Source: Gammaproteobacteria bacterium
Lineage (GTDB): Bacteria > Pseudomonadota > Gammaproteobacteria > Magnimaribacterales > Magnimaribacteraceae
Length of the DNA stretch: 24,016 nt
Reading direction: 5' to 3'
Assembly (NCBI GenBank): GCA_012965075.1
Contig: DTSY01000131.1
Span: forward strand, 1-24,016
A program made the translations under genes and the position numbers. Below are positions 15,800-22,734 of this stretch, piece by piece (positions within the stretch are counted from its first letter, which is position 1; each line of letters opens with the position of its first letter). The notes under the pieces are model-generated. The model was not told the DNA's origin, did not search any database, and saw nothing but the letters and a program-made list of their open reading frames with translations.

Positions 15800-16489
15800 T
15801 TTATAAACCTTCCAATCGATAGGTCTTATGCTTTTTGACTCCAGGAATTGGTTACATTTTGAAAAATGTCTATTCCCAAAAAACCCACGGTGTGCCGAAA
15901 GAGGAGAAGGATGAACTGATTTCAAAACTAAATGCCTAGTTGAATCAATACTTTTCCCTTTCTGAGCAGCGTAACCACCCCATAACATAAAAACTATGGA
16001 TTTTTTTTCATTAACCATAGATATTACAGAATCAGTAAAAAGCTCCCAGCCTTTTGAAGAATGTGAATTTGCGAGTCCTTTTTCTACAGACAATATACTA
16101 TTTAGTAAAAGAACTCCTTGCTCAGCCCACGACTCCAGACACCCATTTGAAGGAATCGACAAACCTAAATCACTTTGTAACTCCTTGAATATATTTTGTA
16201 ATGAAGGAGGAATTCTTACTCCTTCTGGCACTGAAAAACAAAGTCCGTGTGCTTGACCAGCGCCGTGATAAGGATCCTGACCCAGGATAACAACCTTAAC
16301 TTTGTCTAAAGGAGTCAAGTTCAAGGCCTTAAACATATCCTCTCCTTCAGGTAATATTTTTTTTCCCCTTCTCTTTTCTCTTTGCAAAAAAAGTTTAAGT
16401 TCTTGCATATAACTTAACTCAAACTCTGGTCCTAGTTCTTTTAACCAAGACTTTTCTAACTTTATGGTCTTTTTTAATTCGCTATTCAT
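15785..16489 (-). CDS. ung: Uracil-DNA glycosylase, family 1
   Basis: Ung excises uracil from DNA and so starts base excision repair of deaminated cytosine or misincorporated dUMP. The 234-aa product (E. coli 229) has the water-activating motif GQDPYHG at residues 70-76 with Asp72, and the minor-groove loop HPSPLSAHRGFFG at 193-205 with His193, plus LLLNSIL and the FMLWGGYAAQ strand. ATG 16489 is preferred; the frame could extend two codons to a TTG. The 3' end overlaps ygfZ by 15 bp. Immediately upstream lie a candidate promoter and a cluster of DnaA boxes, so expression may follow the replication cycle. Confidence 0.97.
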   Translation of the reverse strand: MNSELKKTIKLEKSWLKELGPEFELSYMQELKLFLQREKRRGKKILPEGEDMFKALNLTPLDKVKVVILGQDPYHGAGQAHGLCFSVPEGVRIPPSLQNIFKELQSDLGLSIPSNGCLESWAEQGVLLLNSILSVEKGLANSHSSKGWELFTDSVISMVNEKKSIVFMLWGGYAAQKGKSIDSTRHLVLKSVHPSPLSAHRGFFGNRHFSKCNQFLESKSIRPIDWKVYKSVNT

Positions 16490-16514
16490 CAGCAATAATT
16501 TGAAGAAGCACTCA

Positions 16515-16542
16515 ATAGTAGGAGAAAATAGATTTAAATCAA
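16515..16542 (-). promoter_or_regulatory. Candidate promoter of ung
   Basis: On the minus strand TTGATT (16542-16537) and TACTAT (16520-16515) are 16 bp apart, matching 4 of 6 at each element. The -35 ends 14 bp from the nearest DnaA box. A weak call, supported by position before ung. Confidence 0.35.
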
Positions 16543-16556
16543 AATCTTAAAGTTTT

Positions 16557-16591
16557 TTATCCACAATTTCTGTGGATAACTCTTTGGATAA
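16557..16591. promoter_or_regulatory. Cluster of three DnaA boxes
   Basis: TTATCCACA (16557-16565) is a perfect DnaA box, TGTGGATAA (16571-16579) is the same box on the other strand, and TTTGGATAA (16583-16591) is an 8 of 9 match on the minus strand. The two perfect boxes form a 9+5+9 inverted repeat. They lie upstream of ung, with very AT-rich DNA to the right. Confidence 0.7.
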
Positions 16592-16693
16592 CATTAAATA
16601 TTAAATAGTTAGACCCTAACTTGGAGGTTTATCAGCAAATTGATCGAAATTTGACCTATTCTAAATTTATTTAATAAAATCAAAGGCTTACAT

Positions 16694-16707
16694 AAATTGT
16701 ACAATTT
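16694..16707. repeat. 14-bp perfect palindrome with TTGTACAA core
   Basis: AAATTGTACAATTT is a perfect palindrome centred between 16700 and 16701. A related TTTGTACAAA lies at 19759-19768 in the nrdA promoter spacer. Both have the core TTGTACAA. The function is unknown; it could be an operator for a dimeric regulator or chance in AT-rich DNA. Confidence 0.4.
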
Positions 16708-16883
16708 TTGTACTTTGGTCATGCAATTCTTTTTTAGCTGGAATTTCTTAAAAGTTACGATGTGTAAAACAAAACCTAGCTTGATTACCAGAACTTGCAC
16801 TACTTCAATGCACTTTTTCTTTAGAAAAGACAATGAGTTAGCTTTTTTTTTAAATTTAGATGCTTTAAGAAAGAAGAAAACTG

Positions 16884-18071
16884 TTAAGTTATTAACCGCA
16901 CATTTATTATATTCTCAATAGAAGACAATTTATTCAAGGCTCTTTTATTTACGCTGTTTTCTATGTCTATCAAGTTATAGGCCAGATCTCCTCTGCTGAC
17001 ATTGGTCATATCAGCTATATTTAGCTCCAGTTCTCCTAAAGTTGTTGCTATTTGTCCTATCATTGCCGGTACATTTTTATTTGTAATTGCAATACGGTTT
17101 TTTGTAGTTCTAGGAAGATTTATGCTTGGAAAGTTAACGGAGTTAATAATGTTTCCTGTCTGGAGAAAGTCTGTTAACTGCTGGACAGCTGTAACTGCAC
17201 AACTCTCTTCAGCTTGTGAAGTGCTTGCCCCTATGTGTGGTAACAGAATTACATCTCCTTGTTTGTTTGCTCTTTTAATCAGCTCAGGTGTTGGGAAATC
17301 AGTTACAAAATTTGTAAGGTGCCCTTTATCTAGAGCTTCTAAAATTGATTGATTGTGCACAACTTCATGCCTTGCAAAGTTTAGCAAAGAAGCGTTATTA
17401 GCATTTTTAAGTAGTTTAAGATTAACAATGCCTTTTGTGCTCTCTATAGCCGGTATATGTAAAGTTATAAAATCAGATCTGGAAAAAAGCTCTTCTATTG
17501 AACCTACAGATTCTACTTCACTGGGTAATTTCCAGGCTGCCTCTACTGTAAGCGCTGGATCATAGCCAACTACTTTCATATCTAAAGCTACCCCCATTCC
17601 GGCTACTTTGGAACCTATAGCTCCCAAGCCAACTACTCCTAAAGTTGCTCCAGATAACTCTCTGCCTTTGAACTTCTTTTTATTCTCTTCCAGAAAGGGT
17701 TCAAGTTCTTCCATTTTTTCGATGTGCTTTAAATTATTTACAAAATTGATACTTGAAATAACGTTACGAGAAGAAAGCATCAAGGCAGCTAAAACAAGTT
17801 CTTTTACTGCATTAGAGTTAGAACCCGGGGTATTGAAAACTACCACACCTCTTTCAGTGCATAAATCTATGGGAATGTTATTAACTCCTGCTCCAGCTCG
17901 AGAAATAGCCTTCAGAGATTGATTCAAATTACTTTCACTTAGCTTGGTGCTTCTCACCAATACGCCATCAGGGTCTTTAGACTCTTCGTCCAAAACACAA
18001 GCTGTTTCCGATATAAGGTCTAGTCCCTTTGGAGATATCTTACTTAAGGTCTTAATTTTGTATTCAGCCAT
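16884..18071 (-). CDS. serA: D-3-phosphoglycerate dehydrogenase (SerA), short ACT type
   Basis: SerA oxidises 3-phosphoglycerate with NAD+ in the first step of serine synthesis. The 395-aa product (E. coli 410) has the NAD-binding GLGAIG at residues 148-153 and the catalytic triad Arg234 (NFAR), Glu263 (DFPTPE) and His279 (LLPHIGAST); the Arg-Glu distance of 29 equals that of E. coli Arg240-Glu269. A C-terminal ACT domain (about 325-395) suggests serine feedback. The motifs NFARHEVVH, VTDFPTPEL and the absence of the E. coli loop between Glu and His resemble the form common in Clostridia and Bacteroidetes more than E. coli SerA, so transfer or a distinct clade is possible. GAGG stands 9 nt before the ATG. 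It is separated from glpK by 93 bp. Confidence 0.9.
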   Translation of the reverse strand: MAEYKIKTLSKISPKGLDLISETACVLDEESKDPDGVLVRSTKLSESNLNQSLKAISRAGAGVNNIPIDLCTERGVVVFNTPGSNSNAVKELVLAALMLSSRNVISSINFVNNLKHIEKMEELEPFLEENKKKFKGRELSGATLGVVGLGAIGSKVAGMGVALDMKVVGYDPALTVEAAWKLPSEVESVGSIEELFSRSDFITLHIPAIESTKGIVNLKLLKNANNASLLNFARHEVVHNQSILEALDKGHLTNFVTDFPTPELIKRANKQGDVILLPHIGASTSQAEESCAVTAVQQLTDFLQTGNIINSVNFPSINLPRTTKNRIAITNKNVPAMIGQIATTLGELELNIADMTNVSRGDLAYNLIDIENSVNKRALNKLSSIENIINVRLIT

Positions 18072-18164
18072 CTGCTGTTGCCTCGAAAAAGTGCGCAGGA
18101 TAACATCATTTGATAGCTTTCTCGATACCTAACAAAAAGCCCAACTTCTAATGGTTTTAGATAG

Positions 18165-19649
18165 CTAAAAAAGACCCTTGGTCCTTTCTACTGCTGACAA
18201 CCAATTATTGTACTTTTCATCTAGGCCAGCAATGTCTTTTTCTTCAGGAACAAATGATTTGCCGCATATCCAATTTGATTTTAATGATTCTAAATCGGGA
18301 CATAGCCCTGCGTGCATACTAGCTAAATAGGAAGCTCCTAGTGCAGTTGTTTCAATAACTTTAGGCCTTAAAACTTTAAGATTCAAAATATTGGATAGCT
18401 GCTGTGAAAACCAATTGTTTGCGGTCATCCCTCCGTCAACTCTTAATTCTGAGAAGTTAGCTCCATCACTTTCCATAGCACCTATTAAATCTCTTGTCTG
18501 GAAAGCAATTGACTCTAGAGTTGCAGCGGTTAAATCTGCTATATGGGTGTCTCGGGTTAAACCAAAAATTGAGCCTCTGCTACTTGGATCCCAGTGAGGC
18601 GCCCCTAGACCCGTAAAGGCAGGAACAACCAATACTTTTGAATCATTATTTCTGTGTTTTACGAGCGCTTCGGTTTCATCTGCAGACTTAAAAAACTTAA
18701 GCTCATCCCTTAGCCACTGAATTGCAGAGCCAGCTACAAAAATACTGCCTTCTAATCCATAAGTAGTTTTTCCGTCGAGTCGGTAAGCTATAGTAGAAAG
18801 GAGTCTATTATCTGAAGAAATCTTTTTATTCCCTGTATTAAGTAACAAGAAACACCCAGTACCATAAGTGCTTTTAGCCTCACCAGGATTAAAGCAACAC
18901 TGACCAATTAAAGCCGATTGTTGATCCCCTGCTATCCCTCCTATTTTGAGGCTTCCTCCAAAGACAGACGTATCTCCGTAGTCATGTACGCAGTCGCAAA
19001 CTTCTGGAAGAATTTGCTTAGGAATCCTGAGAAGTTGCAACAATTCATCATCCCAACAATGAGAATCAATGTTGAATAGCATTGTTCGAGATGCATTGGT
19101 AGCATCAGTCTTGTGATGTTTTCCTTGAGTTAGTTTCCAAACCAAAAAACTGTCTATGGTTCCAAAAGCTAGCTCTCCTTTTTCCGCCTTTTTTCTTGCC
19201 CCTGATACATTATCTAAAATCCAAGCTAACTTAGTTGCAGAAAAATAAGGGTCTATTAACAGACCTGTCTTATCTTGTACTTTTTGTTCTAGACCTTTCT
19301 CTTTTTTTAAGCCCTTACAAAGGTCTGCAGTTCTTCTATCTTGCCAAACAATTGCAGGATAAATAGCCTTACCCGAATTCCTGTCCCACAGCACAGTTGT
19401 TTCTCTTTGATTAGTTATTCCAATACTAGCAATATCTGTTGATTTAAGTGAATGCTTCTTAATTAGCTTATCCGTTACGGTAACAACAGATTTCCATATT
19501 TCTTCAGGATCATGTTCAACCCATCCATCATGTGGAAAGTGCTGTTCAATTTCCATTTGCTCAAAATCCAGCAAATTATTTCCAGAATCAAAAAGAACAG
19601 CTCTGGAACTTGTGGTCCCTTGGTCTATGGCAATGACTTTTTTCAACAT
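18165..19649 (-). CDS. glpK: Glycerol kinase GlpK
   Basis: GlpK phosphorylates glycerol to sn-glycerol-3-phosphate. The 494-aa product (E. coli 502) is a full FGGY kinase: the first phosphate loop DQGTTSSRAVLF at residues 9-20, GITNQRETTVLWD and AIVWQDRRT near 75-102, GIAGDQQSALIGQ with the catalytic-base Asp, YGTGCFLLLNTG, and the second-domain motif DGGMTANNWFSQQLS. These segments distinguish glycerol kinase from xylulo- or gluconokinases. No glpF or glpD is adjacent. With plsB and the GDPD at the window's right end, it suggests use and recycling of glycerol from lipid headgroups. It is divergent from nrdA and shares its regulatory region. Confidence 0.97.
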   Translation of the reverse strand: MLKKVIAIDQGTTSSRAVLFDSGNNLLDFEQMEIEQHFPHDGWVEHDPEEIWKSVVTVTDKLIKKHSLKSTDIASIGITNQRETTVLWDRNSGKAIYPAIVWQDRRTADLCKGLKKEKGLEQKVQDKTGLLIDPYFSATKLAWILDNVSGARKKAEKGELAFGTIDSFLVWKLTQGKHHKTDATNASRTMLFNIDSHCWDDELLQLLRIPKQILPEVCDCVHDYGDTSVFGGSLKIGGIAGDQQSALIGQCCFNPGEAKSTYGTGCFLLLNTGNKKISSDNRLLSTIAYRLDGKTTYGLEGSIFVAGSAIQWLRDELKFFKSADETEALVKHRNNDSKVLVVPAFTGLGAPHWDPSSRGSIFGLTRDTHIADLTAATLESIAFQTRDLIGAMESDGANFSELRVDGGMTANNWFSQQLSNILNLKVLRPKVIETTALGASYLASMHAGLCPDLESLKSNWICGKSFVPEEKDIAGLDEKYNNWLSAVERTKGLF

Positions 19650-19678
19650 GAATAAAGAAAAGAAACTTTACACTAATA

Positions 19679-19706
19679 ATCATAATCCAATCTACTTCTT
19701 CAGTAA
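19679..19706 (-). promoter_or_regulatory. Weak candidate promoter of glpK
   Basis: On the minus strand TATGAT (19684-19679) matches the -10 at 5 of 6, with a poor -35 (TTACTG, 19706-19701) 16 bp upstream. Start would be near 19672, about 22 nt before the ATG. The -35 lies only 4 bp from a DnaA box. Confidence 0.35.
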
Positions 19707-19710
19707 CTTG

Positions 19711-19730
19711 TTATCCACAAGAAATCCACA
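19711..19730 (+). promoter_or_regulatory. DnaA box pair upstream of nrdA
   Basis: TTATCCACA (19711-19719) is a perfect DnaA box; AAATCCACA (19722-19730) is a 7 of 9 repeat in the same orientation, 11 bp away, about one helical turn. The pair lies between the glpK and nrdA promoters. DnaA boxes upstream of nrdAB are known to act in E. coli. Confidence 0.65.
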
Positions 19731-19752
19731 AAACTTTTTAGTATTTGTTGTC

Positions 19753-19781
19753 TTGTAATTTGTACAAAAACACAGTATCTT
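19753..19781 (+). promoter_or_regulatory. Candidate nrdAB promoter
   Basis: TTGTAA (19753-19758), a 17-bp spacer and TATCTT (19776-19781) form a plausible housekeeping promoter. The -10 is buried in an NrdR box, which is the usual repressor geometry. Transcription would start near 19788, giving a leader of about 70 nt before the nrdA ATG. Confidence 0.55.
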
Positions 19782-19785
19782 GTGT
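19770..19785 (+). promoter_or_regulatory. NrdR box 1
   Basis: ACACAGTATCTTGTGT matches the published 16-bp NrdR consensus acaCwAtATaTwGtgt at 14 positions and overlaps the -10 element of the candidate nrdA promoter. Confidence 0.75.
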
Positions 19786-19801
19786 CATAGAAAAGAAAAC
19801 A

Positions 19802-19817
19802 CCACTATATATAGGTA
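19802..19817 (+). promoter_or_regulatory. NrdR box 2
   Basis: The core CTATATATAG (19805-19814) is a perfect match to the centre of the NrdR consensus, though the outer bases on the right differ. Its centre is 32 bp from that of box 1, about three helical turns, the paired spacing typical of NrdR sites. It lies in the predicted nrdA leader. Confidence 0.7.
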
Positions 19818-19858
19818 TTTTTAAGAAAACAGAAAAAATAAAAAAAGCGCCAAAAAAA

Positions 19859-22717
19859 ATGGAAAATGTAAGAGAAACACAACCAATAAAAGAAACGGAA
19901 CCCGTACAACAAGAAAAAGAGACAACTGCTATAACCCCAGGACAAATGAGGGTGATCAAGAGAAATGGATCCGTGGTTCCTTACAATCAAGAAAAAATAG
20001 CGATCGCTATAACAAAGGCCTTTCTAGCAGTAGAAGGAGGAGCGGCAGCGGCATCAACTAGGATACATAACAAAGTAAATGAGTTAGCTAACTCGGTGAC
20101 TATAACTTTTTCAAGAAGGATGCCTTCTGGAGGAACTCTGCATATAGAGGAAATACAAGACCAAGTTGAATTGGAATTAATGCGTTCAGAAGAAAGAACA
20201 GTCGCTAGGTCTTACGTGCTTTACCGAGAGGAAAGAAAGAAAGTAAGAAAAGAAGAGACAGGCGAAGAAGAACAACACGAGAAAGAGTCAGGAATTAAAG
20301 TGGTTTTAGATGATGGCTCAGAATCAACCCTAGACATTCAAAGAATAAATACCATAGTAGTAGAAGCATGCGAAGGTCTATCGGACGTCTCCCCAGAAGA
20401 AATAATAGAAGAAGCAAAAAAGAACCTCTACAACGGTGTGAATATGGCTGATGTAAGGTCCTCTTTAGTAATGACAGCTAGAACGCTGGTGGAAAAAGAA
20501 CCTAACTATACCTTTGTAACTGCAAGAATACTGCTGGATAACCTCAGAACTGAAGCCCTTTCTCTTTTAGAGATGAGAAACGAGGCAACGCAAACTGATA
20601 TGGAAAAACTCTATCCAGAAGTCTTAGAAACTTTTATACAAAAAGGTATAGAAAATGAAATACTCAATCCCGAGCTTCAAAATATGGACATTAAGAAGTT
20701 GGGAGCGGCACTTAAAGCTGAGAGAGACAAGAACTTCACCTACCTAGGTCTCCAAACCTTGTATGACAGATACTTCATCCACAAAGATAATGTTAGGTAC
20801 GAACTTCCCCAAGTTTTTTTTATGAGAGTAGCCATGGGGCTATCAATAAAAGAGGAGAATAGAGAAGAAAGAGCAATAGAATTTTACAACCTCCTTTCTT
20901 CATTCGACTACATGAGTTCAACTCCTACTTTATTCAATTCAGGAACAATACACTCACAGCTTTCGTCTTGTTATTTGACAACAGTACCTGATGACCTGCA
21001 TGGAATTTATGGAGCCATACAAGATAACGCGATGCTGTCTAAGTGGGCAGGAGGCCTAGGCAATGATTGGACGCCAGTCAGAGGACTAGGCTCCCACATC
21101 AAAGGAACCAATGGAAAATCTCAAGGCGTAGTTCCTTTCCTCAAAGTAGTTAACGATACCGCGGTGGCAGTAAATCAAGGAGGAAAAAGAAAAGGGGCTG
21201 TTTGTTCCTACCTTGAAACTTGGCATGTAGATATTGAAGAGTTTATAGAACTTAGAAAAAATACGGGCGACGACAGAAGAAGAACTCATGATATGAATAC
21301 GGCTAATTGGGTTCCAGATTTATTTATGGAGCGGGTTTTTGAGGGTAAACCTTGGACACTCTTTACTCCTAGTGACACTGCAGACTTACATGATCTATAT
21401 GGAAAAGCTTTCAAAGAAAGATATGAATATTATGAAAGCCTAACCCAGAATGGAGAAATCGAGTTCTATAAGAAGGTAGATGCTGGAGAACTGTGGAAGA
21501 AAATGCTTTCCATGTTATTTGAAACAGGACACCCATGGATAACCTTCAAAGATGCCTGCAATCTCAGGTCACCACAACAGCATACTGGAGTGGTTCATTC
21601 TTCAAACCTCTGTACTGAGATAACTCTAAATACAAGTCAAGAAGAAATAGCTGTCTGTAATCTTGGATCCGTAAACCTTACTCACCATATAAAAGATGGG
21701 AAGCTGGATAATGAGAAACTAGAACAAACAATAAACACGGCTATAAGGATGTTAGACAATGTGATCAATATTAATTACTACGCTGTGGGAGCGGCCGAAA
21801 ATTCTAATATGAAGCACAGGCCAATTGGTTTGGGAATCATGGGTTTTCAAGACTCCCTGTACATGCTTAATACTCCCTATTCCTCAGGAGAAGCAGTTGA
21901 GTTTGCTGATAGATCAATGGAAGCGGTAAGTTACTACGCAATAAAAGCTTCTAGTAATCTTGCAAAAGAAAGAGGAGCCTATTCTTCGTATGAAGGCTCT
22001 CTCTGGAGTCAGGGGGTTTTACCAATAGACTCAGTAGCCTATCTAAGAGAAAACAGAGGAGAAGGCTACGCAGATATTGACCAAAGCACTTCTTTGGACT
22101 GGGATTCCTTAAGACAACTGGTCTTAAGTCAAGGAATGAGAAATTCCAATGTTATGGCAATAGCTCCCACGGCTACCATAGCCAATATAACAGGCGTATC
22201 ACAATCAATAGAACCTACTTATCAGAACCTCTATGTTAAATCTAACCTTTCCGGTGAATTCACAGTAACTAACTTGCATTTGGTTACTGCACTTAAAGAA
22301 CTAGACCTGTGGGATTCAGTGATGGTTAATGATCTTAAATATTACGATGGAAGTGTTAAGGAAATATCCAGAATTCCAGAAGAAATAAAGTCCATCTACG
22401 CTACCGCGTTTGAAGTAGAACCTAAATGGTTAGTAGATGCTGCCAGTCGAAGACAAAAGTGGATAGACCAAAGTCAGTCTCTAAATCTTTATATAGATGA
22501 ACCAAATGGAAAGAAGCTAGATGTTATGTATAGGATGGCTTGGATAAGAGGCTTGAAGACGACTTACTATTTAAGATCAAGAGGGGCAACAACAACAGAA
22601 AAATCTACCATAGCAACGGGAGAGTTGAATGCGGTTTCGGCTTCACAAGAATCTATGGATGCGGAGGCACCAGAAGCATGCCCTGTATTGGATCCAGACT
22701 GTGAGGCGTGTCAGTAA
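19859..22717 (+). CDS. nrdA: Class Ia ribonucleotide reductase large subunit, two ATP-cones
   Basis: NrdA reduces ribonucleoside diphosphates to deoxyribonucleotides using a radical supplied by NrdB. The open frame reaches 19745, but that covers the promoter and NrdR boxes; ATG 19859 gives 952 aa. Residues 31-127 form an ATP-cone with an intact VIKRNG start, and 147-230 a second, degenerate cone (VVLDDG, no KR). The catalytic domain has Cys371 (SSCYLTT), Cys585 (SNLCTE, thiyl site) and Cys600 (VCNLGS), matching E. coli Cys225, Cys439 and Cys462. The C-terminus ends with Cys941 and a CEAC pair (948, 951) that regenerates the active-site thiols. The double cone and length match Pseudomonas aeruginosa NrdA (963) rather than E. 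coli (761). Control by DnaA and NrdR is inferred from upstream sites. Confidence 0.96.
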   Translation: MENVRETQPIKETEPVQQEKETTAITPGQMRVIKRNGSVVPYNQEKIAIAITKAFLAVEGGAAAASTRIHNKVNELANSVTITFSRRMPSGGTLHIEEIQDQVELELMRSEERTVARSYVLYREERKKVRKEETGEEEQHEKESGIKVVLDDGSESTLDIQRINTIVVEACEGLSDVSPEEIIEEAKKNLYNGVNMADVRSSLVMTARTLVEKEPNYTFVTARILLDNLRTEALSLLEMRNEATQTDMEKLYPEVLETFIQKGIENEILNPELQNMDIKKLGAALKAERDKNFTYLGLQTLYDRYFIHKDNVRYELPQVFFMRVAMGLSIKEENREERAIEFYNLLSSFDYMSSTPTLFNSGTIHSQLSSCYLTTVPDDLHGIYGAIQDNAMLSKWAGGLGNDWTPVRGLGSHIKGTNGKSQGVVPFLKVVNDTAVAVNQGGKRKGAVCSYLETWHVDIEEFIELRKNTGDDRRRTHDMNTANWVPDLFMERVFEGKPWTLFTPSDTADLHDLYGKAFKERYEYYESLTQNGEIEFYKKVDAGELWKKMLSMLFETGHPWITFKDACNLRSPQQHTGVVHSSNLCTEITLNTSQEEIAVCNLGSVNLTHHIKDGKLDNEKLEQTINTAIRMLDNVININYYAVGAAENSNMKHRPIGLGIMGFQDSLYMLNTPYSSGEAVEFADRSMEAVSYYAIKASSNLAKERGAYSSYEGSLWSQGVLPIDSVAYLRENRGEGYADIDQSTSLDWDSLRQLVLSQGMRNSNVMAIAPTATIANITGVSQSIEPTYQNLYVKSNLSGEFTVTNLHLVTALKELDLWDSVMVNDLKYYDGSVKEISRIPEEIKSIYATAFEVEPKWLVDAASRRQKWIDQSQSLNLYIDEPNGKKLDVMYRMAWIRGLKTTYYLRSRGATTTEKSTIATGELNAVSASQESMDAEAPEACPVLDPDCEACQ

Positions 22718-22721
22718 AATA

Positions 22722-22732
22722 AAGGGGAAGGA
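22722..22732 (+). promoter_or_regulatory. Purine-rich ribosome binding site of nrdB
   Basis: AAGGGGAAGGA precedes the nrdB ATG at 22735. It is the strongest Shine-Dalgarno-like tract in the window besides that of adk, and confirms the start and independent initiation within the nrdAB transcript. Confidence 0.7.
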
Positions 22733-22734
22733 AT

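Larger units (their letters stand above)
16490..16883. other. Long intergenic region between ung and serA
   Basis: These 394 bp are the largest gap in the window. From left to right they hold the candidate ung promoter, three DnaA boxes, an AT-rich stretch around 16592-16685 with the inverted repeat TTTATTTAATAAA, a 14-bp perfect palindrome at 16694-16707, and the presumed 3' untranslated region of serA. I see no convincing intrinsic terminator for serA. A plus-strand frame from ATG 16721 to 16921 (66 aa) has no recognisable similarity, no ribosome binding site and low-complexity Phe/Lys composition, so I do not call it a gene. A small RNA cannot be excluded. Confidence 0.6.

Noticed and set aside
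16721..16921. Possible small plus-strand gene of 66 aa in the ung-serA gap
   Set aside because: No ribosome binding site, Phe/Lys/Leu-rich composition expected from AT-rich DNA, overlap with the end of serA, and no recognisable family.
18072..18164. Possible terminator or attenuator between glpK and serA
   Set aside because: The GTTGGGCTTTTTG run resembles the right arm of an intrinsic terminator on the minus strand, but no matching left arm exists upstream.
19745..19858. 38-codon N-terminal extension of the nrdA frame
   Set aside because: It spans the -10 element and both NrdR boxes and starts with TTG; ATG 19859 aligns with the expected start of the family.
19738..19959. Minus-strand frames of about 60-73 aa over the nrdA leader
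   Set aside because: Phe/Cys-rich translations of the complement of an A-rich leader and nrdA codons; no start signal or similarity.
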